In this document: piece after piece, positions 10,521-22,094 of the stretch
How the letters are laid out: each line of letters begins with the position of its first letter
Position numbering within the stretch: position 1 is the first letter of the stretch
Assembly (NCBI GenBank): GCA_907165135.1
Contig: OU015567.1
Coordinates: 16,088,269 to 16,152,268, forward strand
From: Oikopleura dioica
Lineage: Eukaryota > Chordata > Appendicularia > Copelata > Oikopleuridae
Direction of reading: 5' to 3'
DNA length: 64,000 bases
Program-made: the position numbers and the translations under genes
The notes under the pieces: generated by a model
Told to the model about the DNA's origin: nothing
The model's database searches: none
What the model saw: the letters and a program-made list of their open reading frames with translations, nothing else

Positions 10521-10596
10521 TTCCGCTTTAAGCGGCTTGACAGTGTGACCCCGTGCTCCTCGGGATGGCGCTGTCTGTAAGTGCTCCTAGGTAGGC
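10521..10596 (+). other. LTR nested double hairpin (E2-E4 version)
   Basis: CCGC/GCGG forms a small hairpin. Then GACAG pairs with CTGTC around an inner CCCG/CGGG hairpin, followed by GTAAGTGCTCCTAGGTAGG. The outer pair is GACAG/CTGTC in E2, GATAC/GTATC in E3 and GACAC/GTGTC in E4, so both arms change together. The first hairpin changes likewise: CCGC/GCGG, CCTC/GAGG, CCGT/ACGG. Other copies: 13536-13610, 20257-20335 (E2); 22641-22717, 29473-29550 (E3); 37060-37132, 46036-46108, 56966-57045 (E4/E5/E7). Confidence 0.65.
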
Positions 10597-10778
10597 AATA
10601 TTGATTGAACACCTTTCTGGCTCGCTTTAGGAAAGCTGACCACTCTCCTCAAACCGACAGAATTGCAGCTTCAACAATGGCGGCGACTTCTCTGACAACA
10701 ACGACGACTACGCAATGGACTGACAACGATTATTGGAACTGGCTTTGGAAAAGTATTGATAAAAATTCATTAAATTCT

Positions 10779-10826
10779 ATCAAAAAAGGGATACGGCCAC
10801 ATAGTGGGAAGTTGAACTTTTTTGAT
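10779..10826 (+). other. LTR hairpin with CACATAGTG loop (E2-E4 version)
   Basis: ATCAAAAAAG (10779-10788) is a perfect complement of CTTTTTTGAT (10817-10826), with GGCCACATAGTGGGAA between. In both E2 LTRs each arm has one A/T fewer and pairing is kept. E3 (29210-29257) pairs TTTTAGAAA with TTTCTAAAA. E4 (36839-36884), E5 (46285-46330) and E7 (56745-56790) pair ATCAAAGAG with CTCTTTGAT. The loop motif is nearly invariant while the stem changes. Confidence 0.7.
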
Positions 10827-10919
10827 ATGATTTATTTCTTGCGATAAAATTTGAGCGCACGTGGCTGTTGGACCGAAATCGAAATCAACGAAGAAAAACA
10901 AATGCGCGAAAGCGCTGCA

Positions 10920-10970
10920 CCTTATTTGGAAAGAAAAACATCGGCGCGAAATGCGCTGCGCCTTATTTGG
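10920..10970 (+). promoter_or_regulatory. Paired CArG boxes in E2a LTR
   Basis: CCTTATTTGG at 10920-10929 and 10961-10970, each followed by AAAGAA and separated by GCGC-rich sequence, with 41-bp periodicity. CC(A/T)6GG is the SRF/MADS-box consensus. Binding is inferred from sequence only. Same pairs: 13159-13209 and 19884-19934 (E2), 36709-36759 (E4), 46410-46460 (E5), 56615-56665 (E7). Single boxes in E3: 22287-22296 and 29119-29128. Confidence 0.5.
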
Positions 10971-11125
10971 AAAGAATAGCACCTGCGCGAAACGCGAAAT
11001 TAAAATTTGAAAATTTGAAAAATCACTCTCTCCATACTCAAAATAATACAGCCACGTTTTGAAATTTTGGCGTCATTCTTTGCAAGATTCTAGCTTAGAG
11101 AGCATTTGAGCAGCAAAACGGTATC

Positions 11126-11856
11126 ATGGTGAACACGCAAGACTCCAACTTCAAGGTAAATAAAATGCCCGAAGAATTACTTTTGCCACTTTTCCTTCCC
11201 TCAATTCTCGTCAATTTTTCGGCCTAATATGCTGTCGTATGAATTTACAATTTCTAAGAATAATTTGAGCGACAAAATATCCGCGATGCGAAAATTTTCG
11301 ACAAAAGTATTAAGGATCACAATCGAGAGTCTGACCGTAATAATTTAGAAAAAGCTTTTGACAGACAAGTCGTAGACTGCATTCGCAATAATTGCTCACA
11401 CGAATTTATGAATAATTATGGGCGGGAAATGGCAAATTTCGAAAATATGGATGAAGTTTTTGATTTTCTGGAATCTGTTTTCGGAAGTGAGTCTGAGGAT
11501 GAAAAGCGAGAGCGGGCGGGAGTCGAACTCGAAAATCTTTGTCGAAGATCGGAAATGAATGAGAAGTTTTCGTCATTTTTGACAAGAATTAAAACCGTCA
11601 AGAGCTTATTTCTGATAAACAAGATGCAAGAGACTTTATTATTAATGCTCACTTTATGAAAAGCCTTGAGCCAGCGAACAAGTCGTTTTTACGTGATCAT
11701 GGTGTCAGTAAAAAGAGTGCTCAGGAAATTGCCACATTTTTGGACTCACGGGAGCGGTTTTTGAGTGTGAATGTTTCCTCGATCGAGTCAGCAAATCTTG
11801 CGTCCTTTGTTGATCGAACGAGCGAACTTTTGGATTCAAAATTGACTCAGATGGAG
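11126..11856 (+). pseudogene. gag: Truncated, frameshifted gag of E2a
   Basis: Starts at the ATG on the LTR/PBS border and corresponds to roughly the first two thirds of E2 Gag. It is broken by one missing T in a T-run near 11185 and one missing A in an A-run near 11290. It also has the same net 1-nt shift near 11600 that E2 carries. It stops inside the region before the zinc knuckles, where satellite begins. It cannot make Gag. Confidence 0.85.
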
Positions 11857-13002
11857 GCAATAAAAATCAAAAAAAAAAATCAAGGAAAATTCTGATGCGT
11901 TTTTTGGCGTTTTCAGATGATTTTCAGAACATAAAAATCAAATAAAAAAATCAAGAAAAATTCTGATGCGTTTTTTGGCGTTTTCAAATGATTTTCAGGA
12001 CATAAAAATCAAAAAAATCAAGAAAAATTCTGATGCGTTTTTGGCGTTTTCAGATGATTTTAAGGCCATAAAAATCAAAAAAAAATCAAGGAAAATTCTG
12101 ATGCGTTTTTTGGCGTTTTCAGATGATTTTCAGGTCATTAAAATCAAAAAAAAATCAAGAAAAATTCTAATGCGTTTTTTGGCGTTTTAAGATGATTATT
12201 AATTCATAAATTTCAAAAAAAATCAAGAAAAATTCTGATGCGTTTTTTGGCGTTTTCAGATGATTTTAAGGTCATAAAAATCAAAGAAAAAAATCAAGAA
12301 AAATTTTTAAGCGTTTTTTGGCGTTTTCAGATGATTTTCAATGCATAAAAATCAAAAAAAAATATCAAGAAATATTCTGATGCGTTTTTTGTCGTTTTCA
12401 GATGATTTTCAGTTCAAAAAAATCATAAAAAAAATCAAGAAAAATTCTGATGCATTTTTTGGCGTTTTCAAGTTATTTTCTGGTCATAAAAATCATAAAA
12501 AAATCAAGAATAATTCTGATGCGTTTTTTGGCGTTTTCAGATGATTTTCAGTTCATTAAAACCAAAAAAAAACTAAAAAATTCTGATGCGTTTTTTGGCG
12601 TTTTCAGATGATTTTCAGGCCATAAAAATCAAAAAAAAAAAATCAAGGAAAATTCTGATGCGTTTTTGGCGTTTTCAGATGATTTTTAGAACATAAAAAT
12701 CAAAAAATCAAGAAAAATTCTGATGCGTTTTTGGCATTTTCCGATGATTTTCAGGTCATTAAAATCATAAAAAAAATCAAGAAAAATTCTGATGCGTTTT
12801 TTGGCGTTTTCAGATGATTTTCAGGTCAATAAAATCATAAAAAAAAATCAAGAAAAATTCTGATGCGTTTTTTGGCGTTTGCAGATGATATAAAGGTCAT
12901 AAAAATCAAAAAAAAATCAAGGAAAATTCTGATGCGTTTTTTGGCGTTTTCAGATGATTTTCAGGTCATAAAAATCAAAAAAAAATCAAGAAAAATTCTG
13001 AT
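11857..13002 (+). repeat. Satellite array between E2a and E2, forward
   Basis: About 17 forward monomers. It includes the recognisable variant run (atgcat with atatcaagaaatatt, then the caagttattttctgg monomer, then ttcattaaaacc) also found at 1160-1400, 21745-21975 and, inverted, 39650-39830. Nothing else is present. Confidence 0.93.
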
Positions 13003-14030
13003 TGATACCGTTTTGCTGCTCAAATGCTCTCTAAGCTAGAATCTTGCAAAGAATGACGCCAAAATTTCAAAACGTGGCTGTATTATTTTGAGTATGGAGA
13101 GAGTGATTTTTCAAATTTTCAAATTTTAATTTCGCGTTTCGCGCAGGTGCTATTCTTTCCAAATAAGGCGCAGCGCATTTCGCGCCGATGTTTTTCTTTC
13201 CAAATAAGGTGCAGCGCTTTCGCGCATTTGTTTTTCTTCGTTGATTTCGATTTCGGTCCAACAGCCACGTGCGCTCAAATTTTATCGCAAGAAATAAATC
13301 ATATCAAAAAGTTCAACTTCCCACTATGTGGCCGTATCCCTTTTTGATAGAATTTAATGAATTTTTATCAATACTTTTCCAAAGCCAGTTCCAATAATCG
13401 TTGTCAGTCCATTGCGTAGTCGTCGTTGTTGTCAGAGAAGTCGCCGCCATTGTTGAAGCTGCAATTCTGTCGGTTTGAGGAGAGTGGTCAGCTTTCCTAA
13501 AGCGAGCCAGAAAGGTGTTCAATCAATATTGCCTACCTAGGAGCACTTACAGACAGCGCCATCCCGAGGAGCACGGGGTCACACTGTCAAGCCGCTTTAA
13601 GCGGAACTCAGCTAGAGGATGAAATTCATGCAACAGCTCCGTCGAAGTAGTAAAAAGCCAATTGATTTTTATCGTCAAGAAGAATTGCCATCATCGTTTT
13701 GAAGACATAGAAGAGTCAGCTTGATTCATCAATAATAATTACCAGTTAATAAATTAAACAAAAGAAGTAGTGAGCACTAGAAAGAGTTTAAATAAAGAAC
13801 CGCCGAAACGGGTGGCTAATGTGCCTTTGAATTGTGAAATAACGCGTACGTTATGAGGGAAAGATAGAGATTTATGAATTCATGCAAGCATCCGAGATTT
13901 GGCTCCGAAAATCGTCGGAAATTATATCTGTGAAATTCATGCCTAATCAACCTAATTGGCGAAAATATTTATGTGACTGGGATATTCAATTTTTCATTTT
14001 TTTCTTGTGTTCTTTTTTCTATTCGTATCA
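13003..14030 (-). repeat. E2 3' LTR (1028 bp)
   Basis: On the plus strand it starts TGATACC and ends CGTATCA. It carries both hairpins, paired CArG boxes (13159-13168 and 13200-13209) and the ATAACG/CGTTAT hairpin near 13845. It differs from the 5' LTR near 13593 and near 14016-14018. Confidence 0.93.
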
Positions 14031-14092
14031 GTATGACCCGTCATGGGTATCTTTTTCTCGGAGCATCTTTTTAGGAAAAAACAAATTGAATA
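14031..14092 (-). promoter_or_regulatory. Pre-3'-LTR segment of E2
   Basis: Between the pol stop and the 3' LTR. Read on the element strand it contains AGATGCTCCGAGAAAAAGATACCC, broken here as AGATGCTCC, GAGAAAAAGA and TACCC, followed by a short GGGTCATAC. ACCC and GGGT can pair. No long polypurine tract touches the LTR. Confidence 0.5.
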
Positions 14093-17000
14093 TTAGATTT
14101 TTGGTCCGAATATGAGATCATTGTTCTTTTTTGGATGATTCGGATAAAATTTTTCAAAAGCAGAATTAATAAATAAAATCATTTCTGACTTATTTTGTAA
14201 AACACATTTTGGCAGGTTATACTCAGCAATAAGAACTTTCAATTCAGGTTTTTTTAAATCATAAAGAGTTTTTTCCTTTTTCAAATTTAAAATTGAAAAG
14301 AAAAGTAACTCTCCGCATGCATTTTTTCGCCAATTAGGGTGATTTTTCCAAATATACTCTCTTATTTTAATTCTTAGATCTGATATCGTTTCCGTTGTCA
14401 AATATTGAACATCAAACTTATGCAAAATAAATCTTAGAGCTTCTTTTGTTAATTCACCCAACTTCAAAATACACCCATTTTCAATTGCCATATCCTCTTT
14501 CAATTCCTCAATTCTCGATTCAATTCTCTGGAAAAAACTTTCATGCTCGTTTTCAAATTTGAATGCAATCGAAGTATCAAAATTTTCACAAATCATTTCC
14601 GAAATATTATTTGACTCTTCGTCAGAGCTTTCTTCCGGGTCTAAATTTGGTATTTTAGAGCAAGGAATGGAATCTTTCGATGATTCTCTCTCGCGTTTCC
14701 GATTTGCCGAAATATCTAATTTATCGTAAGAAATAAGGGGCTCTTGACATTCAGTTGTTATATTTTCATGGACCGTTTCCGTTTCAATTGTAGATAATTC
14801 CTCGTCTACCGTAACTTCCCAATGAGAATTCTCTTCAATTTCCCACTCCGAATCCGATAAAATAAGGGAACCAGGGACCGGAAAATCGTCAGGTTTAGGA
14901 ATCGTTTCAATATTTTGCGTACTATCGGGCTCTATAAAACTCTGCTCATTCTCGATTATTGATACACAAGAACTTTCCTCAGAGGAAGATTCCATAGATT
15001 CAAGTGTATCAACAATCAAGTCTGAAAAAATATTCTCTAAAACAATATCAATTAATGAGTTAGCTATATTGCCCATTTTTTCCTCTACTTCATTTTCCTT
15101 CGTAGAGATAGGAGGACAAGAAAAAACACCACTTGAAAAACTTTCTCGCTCAAAAACATTGTCTTTTTGAAAGGTCGAAAAATCGCCTTGTACATCTGGG
15201 AGTTTGACCGAGAGCTCTAGATCTTCTGAATGCTCCTTTCGCGCATTAAATCTTTTCAAATGATCAGCGTGTCGCCTAAATTCTTTATCATCAGAAACGA
15301 CCGTATACCAAGTTCCCTCTTTCGATTTATTTTTTATCTTATAAGGGCCCAGAAAAGCTGGTTTTTTCGCGTCAAAATTTTTGATAAGAACCATGTCACC
15401 GATTTGATAAGGCAAAAATTTTGGGTTCGAAAATCTCTCAAGCCTATTTTAGTTTTCATCTTCAATCAATTTCTTAATTTGTTGAAAATCAATATCAGTT
15501 TTTTCGAAAGAAGCCCTAAAATTTGGATCGAAAATATCGTGAGCGTTTTTTTACACCCATCTGAAGGGAATAAGGGGGGGTTTTAGTGACTGAATGCTCG
15601 CTTGAATTAAGATCATGAACAACTTCTTGAAGATACTGATCCCAATTCACTAGCCCACAACGCGCACGTAATCTACTCTTAAGGGTTCGATTATAATTTT
15701 CCACTTGCCCATTTGAAGAAGGATGTCTTGGCGGAGTAAAATGAGGGTCTATATGGTTTTCTTTCATAAATTTCTCAATTTCAGAATGCTCTCTAGCATT
15801 GTCAAGCACAACAATTTTCGGATAAATTGGATTTTTAAAAATAACACTTTTAAATTTTTCAAGTAGATATTTAGAATTACGAGATTTTAGAGGTTCACAA
15901 TATCCAAATTTTGAGAAAAAATCAATCATAACCATTACATATTTATTTCCATGATCAGTTGGAGGTAACGTGATCAGATCGAATCCAAAAACTTCAAAGG
16001 GTCCATCTGGTGTTTTAAAGGTCAAAACCGGCGCTTTATTGGGATGAAAATTAGGTTTATCTTTTTGACAATAGGAACAAGTTCTTATAAATTCTCTTAT
16101 TGCTTGGCGCATTCTAGGCCATATATACTTGACGGATATTTTCGAAAAAACTTGATCAATTCCAGAATGGCAGTATTCATGGTAATTTTTAATAAGCTCA
16201 TTTTCTAAACTTTTCGGGACTAAAATCCGTCTATTCCCTGAATCATTGAAATAAATAATTTGATCATTCTCCGAAATAACTAAATTTTCTCTCAAAAGCC
16301 AATAAAATGTTATATCGCCTGATGGATTGTTAGGCCATCTATCTATTGTCAAAAATTTTCTTATCTCGGTTAAAAGAGGATCAAGAATCTGAAGCTCGCC
16401 AAATTGTTTCTGAGTAATTTTAATCGAGTTAATAAGAGGCTGATTTTGAATTGAAGTTTGTCTACTTAAACAATCACTTATCTGCATTTTCGACGAGGGT
16501 TTTTGAATTGTTCTAAAATTAAATCCCTGGATCTCCGTTATCCATCTCGTGATTTTTTGGTTATAGGTTCTAAGTGTTCGAACATACTTTATGTTTGAAT
16601 TATCCGTTATCCAATCAAAACTATTGTAAGAAAGATATATTGACCATTTCATCATGCATTGTTTGGCGGAAAATAATTCTTTTTCTATAATCGTGTATCG
16701 TGATTGGGTTTCATTAAAATTACCGCTGTTATAGCCTACAGGGATCAAACACTCACTAGAATGGTGATGAGAAATATCTCTACAATTTTTTTCACAAATA
16801 TAGAGAACCCCACCGTATGCATTATTCGACGCGTCCGTTTCTAAAACGAAAAGCCCATTATCTACTGGGGGTATTTTGAGCTTCATTGCGTTATCACATA
16901 TTATATTTTGAAGCTTGCTAAATGCTCTAGAAGCCTCATCTGTCCATTTAAATCCGTTTCTCCAAGTCTTTGTAATTGGTAACGCTATTGCCGCAAAATT

Positions 17001-18665
17001 TTTAATAAATCTACGGTGAAAATTTAAAAGTCCAAAAAGACTTTGCGCACTCTCCTTAGAGCAAGGAATTTTAAGATTTCTTATAGCCTGAATTTTATCT
17101 GTTGAAGGAGAAATATTACCCTGAGAAATATAATAGCCACAAAATGTCACCGACCTTGTAAAAAATGAAGCTTTTCGAGAGTTTATCCTAAGATTATTCG
17201 CATCAAGAATATGAAAAAACTTTTTGAGGTTCAATAAATGCTCTTGTTCTGTTTTACTATGAATAAGAATATCGTCCATGTACGGTAAAATTTCGGTTTT
17301 ATCTACACCTTTAAGTGCCTGATCAATTACTCTCATAAAAAAACTTGGTGCATTTCGACAGCCCATTGGCATGCGTAAAAATCTGAATTGACCGAACTCG
17401 TTCGAAAATGCCGTTTTGTCTTTTGACTCTTCTGTTAAAGCGATCTGATGAAACCCCTTTATAAGGTCTATCGAAGAAAAAATAGTACTTTTATCTAAAT
17501 ACGACAACGAATCCTCTAGATTTGGCAGGGGATAGTGCATCTGAATAGTCACATCATTCAATTTTCTGAAATCAATGACTAGACGAAATCGTCCATCTTT
17601 TTTTCTAACAAGAATACTCGGACTATTCCAGGGGCTCGAACATCGCTCTATAAATTTATTACCCATAAATTTATCCAAAAGATCTCTTAAGACATTCCGC
17701 AAGCTAAAAGGAGTTCTAAACGGGGCCGAAGAAATCGGAAAGTCTGTATCTGTGTCTATAGAAAATTTTTCAATCGTACATTCTGGAAGCGAGTCATCCT
17801 CGTCCAACATAAGATGTGCAAAATCATCTAAAAGAGCGTCAAAATCAATTTTTATTTTTGAAGAGTGAATATTACCGACGGAAATATTTTTGAGGTTTTT
17901 ATGCTTTATGTTTTTTATTCTCGCTATTTCAACGATTTCATGTAATTTAACAAAAACTGTACCCGCGGGAATTCTGATGATTGTATCTGTTGGATTTATA
18001 ATAAGGAGACGAAATTTTGGGCAGTTCTTATCGACAACTTGGAAGCTTGGAATAAGCTGCAATTTAGAATTTCCTAAATTAGATTGATCAAATGAAAGAC
18101 TTTTCGATTTTTCAAGATCTTTGATTTTCAAATCAATTATACATTCTGATTTAGGCCTAAAAGAAAGATTATCGGTAGAAAAAGCATCATATTCACGATC
18201 CTTTCTTTTGTCCTCGTTGTTTTCAAAATTTTCGTTTGTTTTAATTTGATTAAGTTTTGCAAACCGTTCAATTGGTCCGGACTGAATTATTTTACGACGG
18301 TGAAGGTTTATCATTATCTCATTATCTTGAATAGCCGGTACTCCCAAAATAGGGCTCAAATTGTCAGGAACAACGTAAAATTCTGATTTTCCCCAATTTA
18401 CATTTTCAATAATAATATCTGCTTCGACCTTTCCCAAAATATCAATTTGTCCGCCGGAATAATTTACCGCTTCAGTTTTTGTTTTTTGTATTTTTATGTT
18501 TTTTGGTATATTTTTCTTACAAATGCAATTTAATTGTGAACCAGTATCTAATAAAAATCGAACAGGTGAATAAAAAATATTTACAGTTACATAAAATTGT
18601 TCGCCGATTTTATTAATAGAGATTTTTGGAACGGATATTTGACCAGAATTCGTTCCAAAATTTAG
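14093..18665 (-). pseudogene. pol: E2 Pol, frameshift and stop in the integrase C-terminal region
   Basis: Opens by -1 frameshift at the end of gag. It encodes protease (DTGS), RT (YMDD at 17271-17282), RNase H with the Cys/His insertion (C..C..HHH..C near 16770-16800), and integrase with an HHCC domain and catalytic D/D/E. The frame is open from the slip site to about 15540. There a seven-A run replaces the six expected by comparison with E5 and shifts the frame. A TAA follows near 15450. The frame then resumes through the GPY/F module (15415 downward), acidic linker, SYDKL/RKRERE motif and the two SAP-like modules to 14093. E2 Pol as written is inactive for integration beyond the break. Confidence 0.88.
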
Positions 18666-19728
18666 TTTTTTGACTGATCTTGGGTGTTATTTTCCCGTCG
18701 TTTCAAGCAATTTCGCCCGATATGACCAAAACCCTGACACTCGTAGCATTTTATTTTGGGGCACCTCGGCTTAACATGACCCCATTGTTGGCAATTTCGG
18801 CAAAAAGGGACCGCTTGGGGAGGCTGCTGGAATCTGTACGGAAACGGCGGAATAAAATTTGCTGAGGCCGGCGGGTTAGCAGGCCTAGTAATTTCCTCAT
18901 TTTTGACCTTCTTTTCGAGCTCTATTTTTGCTACAGTCGCTGTTAATTGTTTTATCTGTTCAAGAAGCTCAGAATTTTTTCGCTCATAATTTGACTCCAT
19001 CTGAGTCAATTTTGAATCCAAAAGTTCGCTCGTTCGATCAACAAAGGACGCAAGATTTGCTGACTCGATCGAGGAAACATTCACACTCAAAAACCGCTCC
19101 CGTGAGTCCAAAAATGTGGCAATTTCCTGAGCACTCTTTTTACTGACACCATGATCACGTAAAAACGACTTGTTCGCTGGCTCAAGGCTTTTCATAAAGT
19201 GAGCATTAATAATAAAGTCTCTTGCATCTTGTTTATCAGAAATAAGCTCTTGACGGTTTTAATTCTTGTCAAAAATGACGAAAACTTCTCATTCATTTCC
19301 GATCTTCGACAAAGATTTTCGAGTTCGACTCCCGCCCGCTCTCGCTTTTCATCCTCAGACTCACTTCCGAAAACAGATTCCAGAAAATCAAAAACTTCAT
19401 CCATATTTTCGAAATTTGCCATTTCCCGCCCATAATTATTCATAAATTCGTGTGAGCAATTATTGCGAATGCAGTCTACGACTTGTCTGTCAAAAGCTTT
19501 TTCTAAATTATTACGGTCAGACTCTCGATTGTGATCCTTAATACTTTTGTCGAAAATTTTTCGCATCGCGGATATTTTGTCGCTCAAATTATTCTTAGAA
19601 ATTGTAAATTCATACGACAGCATATTAGGCCGAAAAAATTGACGAGAATTGAGGGAAGGAAAAGTGGCAAAAAGTAATTCTTCGGGCATTTTATTTACCT
19701 TGAAGTTGGAGTCTTGCGTGTTCACCAT
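18662..19728 (-). pseudogene. gag: E2 Gag with one internal frameshift
   Basis: Starts at the ATG spanning the LTR/PBS border (19728). It has about 355 codons. The capsid-like part reads to about 19250, where a net 1-nt loss relative to E4/E5 shifts the frame. The frame that resumes carries a coiled-coil segment (about 18960-19030) and two CCHC knuckles (starting CRNC and CYEC) before the slippery site. The same shift occurs in E2a. That argues it existed before the two copies separated, or that it is bypassed in translation. Confidence 0.85.
18665..18671 (-). promoter_or_regulatory. -1 frameshift heptamer A_AAA_AAC (E2)
   Basis: Gag-frame codons tcA AAA AAC TAA. The slip puts ribosomes in the pol frame, which is open downstream. 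Confidence 0.85.
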
Positions 19729-20755
19729 GATACCGTTTTGCTGCTCAAATGCTCTCTAAGCTAGAATCTTGCAAAGAATGACGCCAAAATTTCAAAACGT
19801 GGCTGTATTATTTTGAGTATGGAGAGAGTGATTTTTCAAATTTTCAAATTTTAATTTCGCGTTTCGCGCAGGTGCTATTCTTTCCAAATAAGGCGCAGCG
19901 CATTTCGCGCCGATGTTTTTCTTTCCAAATAAGGTGCAGCGCTTTCGCGCATTTGTTTTTCTTCGTTGATTTCGATTTCGGTCCAACAGCCACGTGCGCT
20001 CAAATTTTATCGCAAGAAATAAATCATATCAAAAAGTTCAACTTCCCACTATGTGGCCGTATCCCTTTTTGATAGAATTTAATGAATTTTTATCAATACT
20101 TTTCCAAAGCCAGTTCCAATAATCGTTGTCAGTCCATTGCGTAGTCGTCGTTGTTGTCAGAGAAGTCGCCGCCATTGTTGAAGCTGCAATTCTGTCGGTT
20201 TGAGGAGAGTGGTCAGCTTTCCTAAAGCGAGCCAGAAAGGTGTTCAATCAATATTGCCTACCTAGGAGCACTTACAGACAGCGCCATCCCGAGGAGCACG
20301 GGGTCACACTGTCAAGCCGCTTAAAGCGGAACTCAGCTAGAGGATGAAATTCATGCAACAGCTCCGTCGAAGTAGTAAAAAGCCAATTGATTTTTATCGT
20401 CAAGAAGAATTGCCATCATCGTTTTGAAGACATAGAAGAGTCAGCTTGATTCATCAATAATAATTACCAGTTAATAAATTAAACAAAAGAAGTAGTGAGC
20501 ACTAGAAAGAGTTTAAATAAAGAACCGCCGAAACGGGTGGCTAATGTGCCTTTGAATTGTGAAATAACGCGTACGTTATGAGGGAAAGATAGAGATTTAT
20601 GAATTCATGCAAGCATCCGAGATTTGGCTCCGAAAATCGTCGGAAATTATATCTGTGAAATTCATGCCTAATCAACCTAATTGGCGAAAATATTTATGTG
20701 ACTGGGATATTCAATTTTTCATTTTTTTCTTGTGTTCTTTCCTCTATTCGTATCA
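19728..20755 (-). repeat. E2 5' LTR (1028 bp)
   Basis: Its last base supplies the A of the gag ATG. It carries CArG boxes at 19884-19893 and 19925-19934, the CACATAGTG hairpin near 20026-20080 and the double hairpin at 20257-20335. It is followed by the CTGAT duplication. Confidence 0.93.
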
Positions 20756-22094
20756 CTGATGCGTTTTTCGGCGTTTTCAGATGATTTTTAGTTCATGAAA
20801 ATCAAAAAAAAATCAAGAAAAATTCTGATGCGTTTTTTTGCGTTTTCAGATGATTTTCAGGTCATAAAAAAAAATCAAAAAAAATTTTATGCGTTTTTTG
20901 GCGTTTTCAGATGATTATCAGGTCATAAAAATCAAAATAAAATCGAGGAAAATTCTGATGCGTTTTTTGGCGTTTTCAGATGATTTTCAGGTCATGAAAA
21001 TAAAGAAAAAATCAAGGAAAATTCTGATGCGTTTTTTGGCGTTTTCAGATGAAATCTAGGTCATAAAAATCAAAAAATAAAATCAAAAAAAATTCTGATG
21101 CGTTCTCTGACGTTTTCAGATGATTTTCAGGTCATAAAAATCAAAAAATCAAGAAAAATTCTGATGCGTTTTTTGGCGTTTTCAGATGATTTTTGGTCAT
21201 AAAAATCAAACAAAAATCAACAAAAATTCTGATGCGTTTTTTGGCGTTTTCAGATGATTTTCAGGTCATGAAAATAAAGAAAAAATCAAGAAAAATTCTG
21301 ATGCGTTTTTTGGCGTTTTCAGATGAAATTCAGGTCATAAAAATAAAAAAAAACAAAAAAAATTCTGATGCGTTTTTTGGCGTTTTAAGATGATTTTCAA
21401 TTCATAAATTTCAAAAAAAATCAAGAAAAATTCTGATGCGTTTTTTGGCGTTTTCAGATGATTTTCAGGTCATAAAAATCAAAGAAAAAAATCAAGAAAA
21501 ATTTTGAAGCGTTTTTTGGCGTTTTCAGATGATTTTAAGGTCATAAAAATCAAAAAAAAATCAAGAAAAATTCTGATGCGTTTTTTGGCGTTTTCAGATG
21601 ATTTTCAGGCCATAAAAATCAAAACAAAATCAAGAAAAATTCTGATGCGTTTTTTGGCGTTTTTAGATGATTTTCAGTTCATAAAAATCATAAAATAATC
21701 AAGAAAAATTCTGATGCGTTTTTAAGCGTTTTCAGATGATTTTCAATGCATAAAAATCAAAAAAAATATCAAGAAATATTCTGATGCGTTTTTTGTCGTT
21801 TTCAGATGATTTTCAGTTCAAAAAAATCATAAAAAAATCAAGAAAAATTCTGATGCGTTTTTTGGCGTTTTCAAGTTATTTTCTGGTCATAAAAATCATA
21901 AAAAAATCAAGAATAATTCTGATGCGTTTTTTGGCGTTTTCAGATGATTTTCAGTTCATTAAAACCAAAAAAAAAAAACAAAAAATATTCTGATGCGTTT
22001 TTTTGCGTTTTCAGATGATTTTCAGGCCATAAAAAGAAAAAAAAAAATCAAGGAAAATTCTGATGCGTTTTTTGGCGTTTTCAGATGATTTTCA
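20756..22094 (+). repeat. Satellite array between E2 and E3, forward
   Basis: About 19 forward monomers in the same variant order as the other arrays. It contains the atgcat, caagttatt and ttcattaaaacc variants at 21745-21975. Nothing else is present. Confidence 0.94.

Larger units (their letters stand above)
10097..11126 (+). repeat. E2a LTR (1030 bp)
   Basis: Starts TGATACG and ends GGTATCA. It contains, in order: a CCAAT-like CGCCAATTAGGTTGAT block, an ATAACG-TACG-CGTTAT hairpin near 10275, a GGCACATTAGCCACC block, the nested double hairpin (outer arms GACAG 10539-10543 and CTGTC 10571-10575), the CACATAGTG hairpin (10779-10826), and two CArG boxes. Confidence 0.92.
10097..11856 (+). mobile_element. 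E2a: 5' fragment of an E2-family element (LTR plus part of gag)
   Basis: A complete LTR and about 730 bp of gag, broken off at 11856 directly into forward satellite. There is no pol and no 3' LTR, so no target duplication can be confirmed. The left flank ends gtcat. Its LTR matches the 5' LTR of E2 at the sites where the two E2 LTRs differ. It shares E2's gag frameshift. It lies in the opposite orientation to E2, but its satellite flanks differ, so it is not simply the other arm of an inverted repeat. Confidence 0.9.
13003..20755 (-). mobile_element. E2: full-length LTR retrotransposon, coding region broken
   Basis: A 7.75-kb minus-strand element with 1028-bp LTRs. The target-site duplication CTGAT (12998-13002 and 20756-20760) lies at the end of a satellite monomer. 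The LTRs differ at about three positions (a T/A in the double hairpin and two bases near the LTR start). Gag has a net 1-nt shift. Pol has one homopolymer insertion and one in-frame stop. Confidence 0.94.

Noticed and set aside
10097-11126. E2a as a solo LTR
   Set aside because: The LTR is followed by 730 bp of gag in the correct position, so it is a truncated element.
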